Both the position numbers and the translations under genes were made by a program. Under the pieces are notes generated by a model. That model made no database searches and had not been told where the DNA came from. It saw only the letters and a program-made list of their open reading frames with translations. From the NCBI GenBank assembly GCA_010909165.1, contig MU008186.1, positions 124,001 through 188,000 on the forward strand: a DNA stretch of 64,000 bases. The letters run 5' to 3'. This document shows, one piece after another, positions 56,501 to 64,000 of the stretch (the stretch's first letter is position 1; each line of letters opens with the position of its first letter). This DNA is from Anthoceros angustus. Taxonomy: Eukaryota > Streptophyta > Anthocerotopsida > Anthocerotales > Anthocerotaceae.

Positions 56501-57441
56501 TGTCAATCTGGTAGCTTTGGTGATCAACTTCACCTCAGCTTGTGTCACAGGTGCGGTTCTCTCTCTTTCAGTACTGTCCTCCAATCCTGTATTAGAGCAT
56601 GGATTGAGTTCCTTTCACCGAGTCACGAATGACATGGGGGCCCTTGTTCGTGGTGTGCAGGAGAAGCACCACTCACTGCTGTTCAGTTGTTGTGGGTAAA
56701 CTTGATCATGGACACACTGGGCGCCCTCGCCCTGGCAACTGAACCTCCAACAGACGACTTGATGACGAAGGCCCCTGTTGGGCGTAAGGGAGACTTCATC
56801 ACATACACTATGTGGAGAAACATTGTTGGTCAAGTTTTCTACCAGCTGGTCGTGCTCTTTGTTCTGCAGTACAAGGGGAAAGACTTGGGCTTCCTGCACG
56901 TAAAGGACAAGGAAACGCTGAACACACTGATCTTCAACACCTTCGTTTTCTGCCAGGTAAGACCCACTTGGATTCTCCAGAGGACACTCCTTTCATGGGT
57001 ATACTTTAGTCACAATGGCAAGTGCAGTAGCCTGGTTGCTGAGGTCATCCCACCGTTGCCTCGCACTCACGTGTGCAGGTTTTCAATGAGATCAACTCGA
57101 GGGAGATGGAGAAAATCAATGTCTTCCGGAACACGTTCAACAACGTGGTGTTCCTGCTAGTGCTCCTCTCGACCGTAGTGTTCCAAGTAATCCTGGTGGA
57201 GTTCCTGGGAAAGTTTGCGGAAACAGTGGCCCTGTCTCCGAAACAGTGGCTGATAAGCGTAGGAATCGGGGCTGGCAGCATGCTGGTTGCTGCTCTGGTG
57301 AAATTCGTACCAGTTCCAGCCCCTCGTCGTGAATTAGAACATGTGGACACGACTCCTCGCTCAGACGGTGGGGTATCTCAGGCAGGGCTCGATGAGCCTC
57401 TTCTCCGGTCCGACAGTGGACCCGAAGGTGCGATGGTGTGA
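53528..57441 (+). CDS. ACA: autoinhibited plasma-membrane-type Ca2+-ATPase (ACA8/9/10-like, P2B)
   Basis: Exports Ca2+ from the cytosol at the expense of ATP. Seven exons in phase: 53528-53725, 53879-53948, 54055-56003, 56089-56244, 56379-56550, 56661-56956 and 57079-57441, giving 1067 aa (Arabidopsis ACA8 is about 1074). The N-terminus has the basic-hydrophobic calmodulin-binding/autoinhibitory stretch ([20 protein letters not shown], about 35-54). Then the actuator motif TGES (306-309), the TM4 ion site PEGLP (429-433), the phosphorylated Asp472 in CSDKTGTLT, the nucleotide-binding region with [10 protein letters not shown], and the hinge [10 protein letters not shown] (767-776). Late membrane helices include [20 protein letters not shown]. 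All catalytic residues are present. Two short exons precede one very long exon. The acidic/Ser-rich C-terminus is short, as expected for N-terminally regulated plant pumps. Confidence 0.96.
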
Positions 57442-58379
57442 CCTGACTGACCTGACCTGATCTGACCTCGCTTGTACCGCATTCGCATTCTCTTTCTTTC
57501 CGAAATGTTTTTTGCCATTCTTCCACGTGAGTACATCATGAACCGGAACACCATCCATTCCAGGCTCGCTTGCAGGCTGAGAGTTGAGAAAAGAAACATA
57601 GGCGGGGCAGGGGAATGTTGCAAGCTTGTCGTCCGGCTTCTAAATATGGGCCACCAGCTCAGGTACGCTTCGCTGTCGAATCCGCCACAGCGCTGGAGCC
57701 GGGTCTCCAGTTTTCCTAACAGATGTCGCCTCGTTGCCCTCCGATAAAATTATGGCCCTCGAGAGAAAATCTGCCGACGACCGTAGCCCGAGGGGTGGTT
57801 CGAGAGGGCAATGCTGAAATAGTTATTTTTTAAAAAATAAGGATTAAAATAAATATTTGTATTTTTAAAAAATTCATTATTTATAAAAAATCATTTGTTT
57901 TAATTTTAACATTTATTAGAATACATAGGTTTTTATACAGAATTAGTAGATAAATATAGACCTTCCTTAAACAGGCTTTAATTTTTCACACAAACCCTAG
58001 TTTCCTTGCTTTCGGCATCATTATTTTTACACATTGGGCGTTTTGAGTATAATGATTTCTGGATTTTCAACTTTTACTAATTTTAACTAATTACTACTGA
58101 ATCACTTCAAGGTATGGTATTTCTTCTGAATTTTTAATGAGGGCTTTCTTCGTCCAGATGTCATATATCTTTAGCTGCTATATACTTCGATACCTCTAAT
58201 AGGTAATGCTTTATACAAGGACCTGAATTAATTATTCTGTAATAGAATACCCTCCATATACCATTCAAAAATTTTAAACTCTTTTATTCAGTTTTATTTG
58301 ACTTCTATAAGCCTAGAGGGAGTGCTCAACCACAGTCTAGTTGACATGATTCTGCCATTTCCCGTTCAAGGAAAACGTG
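57442..58379. other. 3' flank, AT-rich
   Basis: 57442-57780 is probably the Ca2+-ATPase 3' UTR. 57820-58330 is strongly AT-rich with no gene. Confidence 0.5.
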
Positions 58380-58525
58380 GCAGCCTAATCAGGTCCAATC
58401 TTTTGTATCCAAAATGTGGAGTTTATTTTGTCCGTCGAATGAAACTCTTACTTGGTTGCCCAACCTTTCTTTGAGTCAGACTATTAGGAGCTCAAACATT
58501 AGGTTCGGCAGTCAAACGGGATCTG
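58380..58525. repeat. dispersed repeat, diverged third copy
   Basis: Shares TTGCCCAACCTTTCTTTGAG and CATTAGGTTCGGCAGTCAAA with 30780-30935 and 32430-32580. Around it, TTTTGTCC and CTCTTACTTGG-type segments align in the same order. Confidence 0.75.
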
Positions 58526-58941
58526 TCGTGCGAGGTGAAGGCAAGGAAAGTGTCCCGAGTCTTTGGGGCACTAGGATTGCGAGAGTCCCTCATGGCTGGA
58601 ACACTCGGGACTAATTCAGTCAAGGGTGGCCAGCCATTGGTGCCCATGCCTTGGCATTGTCTTAGACTTCAGCGAACTGCTCTGAGGTGTCCGTGCAGCG
58701 GAAGTTGAGGACTGGCCTCGAATATGAATAGATGGCTTAGAGTAGTCATGTAGTCAGTTCCTTGATTAGATTAGACCTTTTTAAATCATGTTTGGGCTAA
58801 CGTAGTGACATAGGTGGTGGGGCTTGCTTGGGCACACAACTTAGTGTTCATAAGAGAATGAATACCAACTGATGTGCCCTATTCATGCTGCATTCCATCA
58901 TTAGATTAGCAGCATCTCAAACAATCAGAGGCTTGAGATTG

Positions 58942-59124
58942 GCTCTAATACCATGTTCGGACAGAGAGCAGACCAACTAGGAAAGCCAAAACATGAAGAA
59001 TATGTAAAAGTACAAAATTGTGTATTGAGTGTTTTCCTTAAATACTATATATGTGACCCTTCATATATTAATAACTAACCCTGGTTTAGATGCTGCAGCC
59101 GAGTGTTGATTAACTAATCTAACA
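58942..59124 (-). mobile_element. LTR or TRIM, 171 bp, with adjacent primer binding site
   Basis: On the minus strand a 171-bp segment (59124-58954) starts TGTTAGATTAG and ends GTCCGAACA, i.e. TG...CA. It is followed at once by TGGTATTAGAGC (58953-58942), a copia-type primer binding site. No coding interior or second LTR is seen in the next 0.4 kb, so it may be a TRIM or a truncated element. Confidence 0.6.
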
Positions 59125-59690
59125 GACCTGGATGAGAGGAGTCCTTTGCCTAGTGAAGTTGCTAATGGTGAAGAGGCCTTTCACATCAGGCTTAGGAAAA
59201 AGCCTGATGAAGCTAGCACTTCTGCATTTGTGAAGAAGCGTATGAAGACTGCAACATCTACAGATGAGCGCAAGGCACCTCCAAAGCTGGAGCCTGGCCT
59301 CAGTGATGGGGCATCCAGAAACGCTAGTGCGGCTGCCTATCGTGATGCAACAATTAGAAAAGCTGAATGTCAGTTGTCAACTCGCAACAACTGGATGCAA
59401 CAAGCATCGCTTTTTTTCCTTACTTGAATTTCTAACTGCTCCTGGTTTCCATAGGCAAGCGGCTTACTGAAGCACAGAGTCAGTCCAAATTATGTTGGGA
59501 GAAGGAAAAATGGGAAATGGAGAGAGCAGATCACAAACAAGAGCAAGCATTGCTACGGGAACAACGTTAACGCAAGGAGGAGGCTGATGAATGTTTGAGG
59601 ACACAAAGAATATTGCTAATTCATGCTGCCATAGAGAAGGGTTACGACAGCCAACAACTCAAGCACATACTGAAGTTCATCTGAGTAGTA
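59125..59690 (+). pseudogene. transposon-associated gene fragment, charged and coiled-coil
   Basis: An open exon (to about 59390) encodes a basic/Ser-rich segment (HIRLRKKPDEASTSAFVKKR). After a probable intron (acceptor TTTCCATAG at 59446-59454) follows a coiled-coil-like segment (QSKLCWEKEKWEMERADHK) with an in-frame TAA at about 59567, then IHAAIEKGYDSQQLKHIL to a stop at about 59684. The layout resembles the tail of the recombinase-like gene near 13.25 kb. Family not recognised. The LTR sits directly upstream, so the 5' part may be lost. Confidence 0.4.
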
Positions 59691-59785
59691 GGAACTTGGC
59701 TTTGTTTTTTTAAGATGTGTTGCATATAGAAAAACAGACAAAGCCTGCACACCTTGTGGAACAAGATGTAACACGATAAAGTTGC

Positions 59786-59832
59786 AAGGGGGTTAATATA
59801 CAAACCCCCTTAGAAGAGGGGTGAACCCTCTT
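59786..59832. repeat. paired perfect hairpins with G-run arms
   Basis: AAGGGGGTT (59786-59794) pairs with AACCCCCTT (59803-59811), loop 8 nt. Directly after it, AAGAGGG (59814-59820) pairs with CCCTCTT (59826-59832), loop 5 nt. Both arms are perfect. Confidence 0.8.
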
Positions 59833-59881
59833 GTCCGATTGCGCACCGGCCGAATATCCCCTATTTCAGGAGGGACATAGA

Positions 59882-62012
59882 ACATGACCATAGAGCGTGC
59901 GCATCTTTGTCGTGTTCCGTGTATAGCAATGACAGTAGCGGAAGGATTTTAGGGGCCGGTATTTTATTCTCGATTTTGTAAACGGCTATGGACAGTGAAA
60001 CGCACTATGGCACAAAATTGTTGTCCAACCGGAGTAAAAGCATGCAGGCATAGTAGCAGAACAGTTCTCGTTACTTGTGCTCACTTCGAAAACAACAAAC
60101 TACTCTCCTCCGAGCGAAGAGGAAACCGACTCCTGCGCCGACACCGTATCTAACACTACAGCAACGTTACGCAAAGTATTCTTAGTATCCTCGTCGAACG
60201 TATCTATTTCCTCCAGGGCAAGAGAATCTCCCGTGACGTCGTTTACCTGGTCGTCGGTCGCCTCAGTATGTCCCCAAGCCGCATCCAAAGTCGTCTGCCC
60301 CTCTTCCAAAGTGTTATCGCTCATTCTCTTCCTTCTCGTAGTAAAGACACAATCGGCTTTCATGCGATCGGTGTCACTAATGCACACTTCCTTGGCCCAG
60401 GCGAGGGTCCTCGTCCATGCGGATCAAATGTAAGCTCTTCCTGCATTTGGTAACACTTCAAACCCATGAATGCGCTGGGAATATAACCCGCGCATCTCAT
60501 GTCCGCTTCGATAACGCAGATTTCGACCACTCAATGCACGGCCGAGGATAGTTGTGCCACTCCGGAACATGCATCAACCACCCACTCTCCTTCTTTGGAA
60601 AATGCCTCCTGGCGTCCGCATAAGGCCCGGTGGCGTTGGTAGAGCACACCACGTTTGTCGTGAGATAAGTATACATGCTTCTTCACAACCGTGTCGTGAG
60701 TAATGACGGATCTCCCATTATTGAATCTCCCTCGGATTTCAGGAGCATGTTGGCCTTGTCTCTTGAACATTCTTCCTTCACACACCACCCTGGCGTACTC
60801 CAATGTTTCACCCACCCCTCGTGCATGTTCGTCTTGTCCCCAAGCGAAGGACACCATCCCACCTTTTCGGCACCACTTTCTCATACATTCTCGGCGGTGT
60901 GGAGTCCTCCACTCCATGCATCACAATAAAGCGGAATTCCTCTGCGTTGTCTTCTCCATAAAACTCTCGAACATGACCATATGCGCATCTTTGTCGTGTT
61001 CCGTGTATAGCACTAGCGGAAGGATTTTAGGAGCCGGCCGCGCTTTATTCTCGATTTTGTAAACGGCTACATGAAACGCACTGGCACAAAATTGTTGTCC
61101 AACCGGAGTAAAAGCATGTGCATAAATGCTTCTGCATTTGTGCTCACTTGAAAACAACAAACTACTCTCCTCCGAGCGAAGAGGAAACCCCTCTACCGAC
61201 ACCGAATCTAACACTCAAAAGAACGTACGCAGTATTCTTAGTATCCTCGCCGAACGATATCTATTTCCTCCAGCAAGAGAATCTCCGTGACGCCGCCGGT
61301 CGGCCGCCTCAAGATGTCCCCAAGCCGCATCCAAAGTCGCCCCGCCTCTTCCAAAGTGTTATCGCTCATTCTCTTCCTTCTCGTAGTAAAGACACAATCT
61401 GGGCTTTCATGCGCCTGTCACTAATGCACACTTCCTTGGCCCAATCGAGAGGTCCTCGCCCATGCGGATCAAATGTAAGCTCTTCCTCCGCATTTGGTAA
61501 CACTTCAAACCCATGAATGCGCTGGGAATATAACCCGCGATCTCATGTCCGCTCGATGGCAACGCAGCCACCACTCAATAATGCGCCCTGTGATAGTTGT
61601 GCCACTCCTAACATGCATCAACCACCCACTCTCCTTCTTTGGAAAATGCCTCCACAACGTCCGTGATAAGGCCCGGTGGCGTTGGTAGAGCACACCACAC
61701 GCTTGTCGTGAGATAAGTATACATGCTTCTTCACAACCGTGTCGTGAGTAATGACGATCTCCCATTATTGAATCTCCTCGATTTCTGTGGAGCATGTTGG
61801 CCTTGTCTCTTGAACATTCTTCCTTCACACACCATTACGTGACAATGTTTCTGACCCACCCCTCGGCATGTTCGTCTTGTCCCAAACGAAGGACACCATC
61901 CCACCTTTTCGGCACCACTTTCTCATACATTCTCTGACAGTGTGGGAGTCCTCCACTCCATGCATCACAATAAAGCGGAATTCCTCTGACGTTGTCTTCT
62001 CCGCAAAACTCT
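59882..62012. repeat. tandem duplication, unit about 1.05-1.09 kb
   Basis: 59882-60968 and 60969-62012 repeat in the same order, from ACATGACCATA...GCGCATCTTTGTCG to CCATGCATCACAATAAAGCG. Each copy lacks short strings that the other has (for example CTTCGAAAAC against CTTGAAAAC). The next sequence after the second copy is unique. Confidence 0.92.
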
Positions 62013-62270
62013 CGAACACTGATGACATCATACTCCCGTTAATTCTTGTATCCATTGGGCCTATATTGAAGCCCCTCGGCACATCCATCACGAAAGGGAG
62101 TCTATGGCGTAATAGCCACGCATGTCCAGCTGCTGGGTCTCAATCTGATACTGAACTTGAGAGTCGACTGCTAGGACGTTGAAAACAAATAGCCCGTCTT
62201 CCATATCTTTGTCGGCTAAGGCCCTCTGCTCAATTTCCAGCCCTTTCCAGTTGTTGACCTCAAAAATGAA
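60100..62270 (-). mobile_element. unrecognised transposon-like ORF remnants
   Basis: Minus-strand blocks without a clean frame. A segment near 62250-62100 reads VNNWKGLEIEQRALADKDME and LFVFNVLAVDSQVQYQIETQ; then FRFIVMHGVEDSHTVREC and RKGGMVSFVWDKTNMPRG (62091-61840); a block rich in basic residues; and an acidic C-terminus (DNTLEEGQTTLDAAWGHTEA, ending SLGGE at 60100). The tandem duplication places damaged second versions of most blocks. I do not recognise the family. Confidence 0.4.
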
Positions 62271-62339
62271 GTGCTGGAAATCTTAGAAGCCGGGGTTGTC
62301 GATGTCTTTTAATTCTTTGCACAATAAAACCCAAAACGT

Positions 62340-62880
62340 AAGGACACATAAGGGCTTGCTCGCCACATGTGGAGGCGCCGCCGCCGCCATCGGCGGACAC
62401 ATCTGTGGGCGCCGGCCGACAAAACCCTTCATGCTCACACAAGGTGGAGGGCGGCCGCCTACACACACACCATGTCAGGCGGCCTCACATCAGCGTGTGG
62501 AGGCGCCGGCGGCGGCGCGGCGGCGCCGCGCCGCGCCGGCGCCGCGGCGCCGCATCATGGCGTGTGGGCGCCGGCCGGCGCCGCATCATCAAGCGGGCCG
62601 GCCGGCGCCGCCGCCATCCTGTGGAGGGCGCCGCCGCCATCGACGGACACATCCCGTGGAGGGCGCCGGCCGACAAAACCCTTCATGCTCACACAGGTGG
62701 AGGGCGGCCGGCGGCGCGCCCGCCGGCGCCGCATCATGGCGTGTGGGCGCCGGCCGGCGCGCCGCATCATGGTGGCGGCCGGCGGCCGGCGCCGCATCCA
62801 TCATCAACGCCGGCGGCGCCGCGGCGGCGCCGCGCCCGCCGCCATCTTCAGGGAGGGCGCGCGCCGCGCCCATCAATAGA
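62340..62880. repeat. extreme GC-rich palindromic block
   Basis: About 540 bp dominated by GGCGCC, GCCGGC and GCGCCG steps, nearly all self-complementary, with larger internal direct repeats: ACAAAACCCTTCATGCTCAC at 62419 and 62674, and CATCATGGCGTGTGGGCGCC at 62552 and 62732. Long ORFs in all frames simply reflect the absence of A/T-rich stop codons. Confidence 0.85.
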
Positions 62881-64000
62881 TGGTAAAGGAAAAAATACGG
62901 CCAAGGGGAAGATTTACCTTTCCGGCAAACTGTGTTTGAAACCGCGCGATCATAGCATCCGTTGAATGCTGTGGGTACTCTCTCCGGACTTCCTCAAACG
63001 ATGTGCAGTCAAGATGCTTCGCCATAGCAACTTGGCAGCTTCTTCCGCAAAGTGATGTCGTCCTCCATGCCTTTCAGGTCTATCAGACCAGCTAATACTT
63101 TTCCGTTCTTTGTAAGTAATATCATTGTCCACACTCACACTGCTATATACGAAAGCCTTCCATGGCTTTGCTAGCATGTCCTTGACTTCACATATCTGTG
63201 CAACCTTAGAATCTTCCCGACCTTCCGCTTTCCTTTGCCCTTCTTGCTTGTACTGTCGTGTCTTTTACATTCGCAACTCCCACCTCCCACTTTGTAAATA
63301 TTTTGTCAATATTCTCCCAAATTCTCCTTCTTGCTTTGCAATACAAAGTATATGAGTCCTGTTATCCACCTTGTTTTGCTTATAGCGTCGTCTTCTCTCC
63401 CTCGCCGTCAATGAGGCCCGGAACCTTGTACAAATTGAATTTCCATGCCATAGTCATATGCACCCCTTCACGCTTGGCAATAAGCGCTCATCACGGAGAT
63501 ACGACACCTCGATGAAAGACATTTTCTTCTCTTGTCAGGCATAATATTGTGTGCGTAGCTAGAACCCGCATCTCTCAAGTGTGAGACCTTACACGTGAGC
63601 CTCGACATCGGCGTTTTTCCACAGTGCCATATCCAAATGCTTCATCGCCGCAAAAGTGTGATTCCGCCACTCCCATGACATAAGTTTTGCCAAATCGTTG
63701 CCAATCCGATTGCTTCCATGTTGTCGCATTCACGGGTCTATCATACATGAGGCAATACGCCTTCCTCTATTCTCCCTTCGATATGACCGGGCCAAGTAAT
63801 TCGTCCATGCTTCGTCAACCTTCCGTATCTGCATCCGGAGTGATATGCGGCGGCCGGCCTTAGATTCTCCGACTTCAGACCGTCTCGAACAACTTTCTTT
63901 GCATCGATTCCCTTACGGGTTAAAGGGTCTTCATCTCTCACCGCTTCTAACCTCTCCTCATCCGTTGGGACATGAACGCCGCAATGGGTGCCACCGTCTA
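62881..64000 (-). mobile_element. transposon-like coding remnants at the right edge
   Basis: Minus-strand frames at 63177-62950 (LAKPWKAFVYSSVSVDNDIT) and 63941-63741 (RDEDPLTRKGIDAKKVVRDG, then HSGCRYGRLTKHGRITWPGH) have coding-like composition and the same orientation as the 60-62 kb remnants. They may be N-terminal parts of the same element, but no domain is recognised and the window ends here. Confidence 0.3.

Noticed and set aside
62296-62965. Three overlapping ORFs of 170-198 aa
   Set aside because: They translate a palindromic GC repeat in every frame; the absence of stops follows from base composition.

Overview
The window is nuclear DNA of a land plant. The evidence is multi-exon genes with short (about 50-280 nt) GT-AG introns, an assimilatory nitrate reductase, a long intronless PLS-class PPR gene, a DEG9-type nuclear protease, a calmodulin-regulated plant Ca2+-ATPase and many broken Ty1/copia elements. 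The small introns and the repeat-rich PLS-type PPR gene make a seed-free plant (lycophyte, fern or bryophyte) my best guess, but the sequence does not settle the clade.

Layout. 1-4.3 kb: an unrecognised multi-exon minus-strand gene with a 23-bp minisatellite just upstream of its start. 4.5-7.8 kb: nitrate reductase, minus strand, five exons, 946 aa. 10.4-13.3 kb: a divergent pair, made of an unrecognised coiled-coil-like minus gene and a plus gene with a degenerate tyrosine-recombinase-like (DUF3504/Crypton-like) domain, separated by a GCATGC-rich repeat. 15.1-19.0 kb: PPR gene, minus strand. 19.06-20.86 kb: a divergent OCA4-like atypical phosphatase with about 100 bp between the two start codons. 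21.45-24.33 kb: DEG9-type protease, minus strand, nine exons, with two AT-hooks. 26.94-27.75 kb: an intronless orphan gene in an AT-rich island. 28.4-30.0 kb: a zinc-ribbon/BTB gene, three exons. 33.5-42.0 kb: nested Ty1/copia fragments in both orientations. 42-44.2 kb: palindrome-rich intergenic DNA. 44.8-47.8 kb: a broken DUF7869-type transposase-like gene carrying an LTR. 47.8-52.7 kb: a second broken copia element. 53.5-57.4 kb: P-type Ca2+-ATPase, plus strand, seven exons, 1067 aa. 58-64 kb: transposon-derived sequence with an LTR/TRIM, paired hairpins and an extreme GC-rich palindromic block.

Four tandem duplications (starting near 24.15, 29.90, 36.13 and 59.88 kb; units about 0.58, 1.6, 1.8 and 1.05 kb) share one signature: one copy is riddled with 1-8 nt losses that keep the order of the other. 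That pattern is more typical of gap filling with uncorrected long reads, or a bad contig join, than of old biological duplication, and it affects how the 36-40 kb and 60-63 kb regions should be read.

The intact host genes are independent housekeeping or signalling genes and do not form a pathway. They are nitrate assimilation, organelle RNA processing, inositol-phosphate or phosphatase-fold signalling, nuclear proteolysis, a BTB adaptor and calcium export. The most interesting unexplained items are the 26.9 kb orphan gene and the 10.4-13.3 kb divergent pair. No bacterial genes, CRISPR array or convincing intact tRNA gene was seen.
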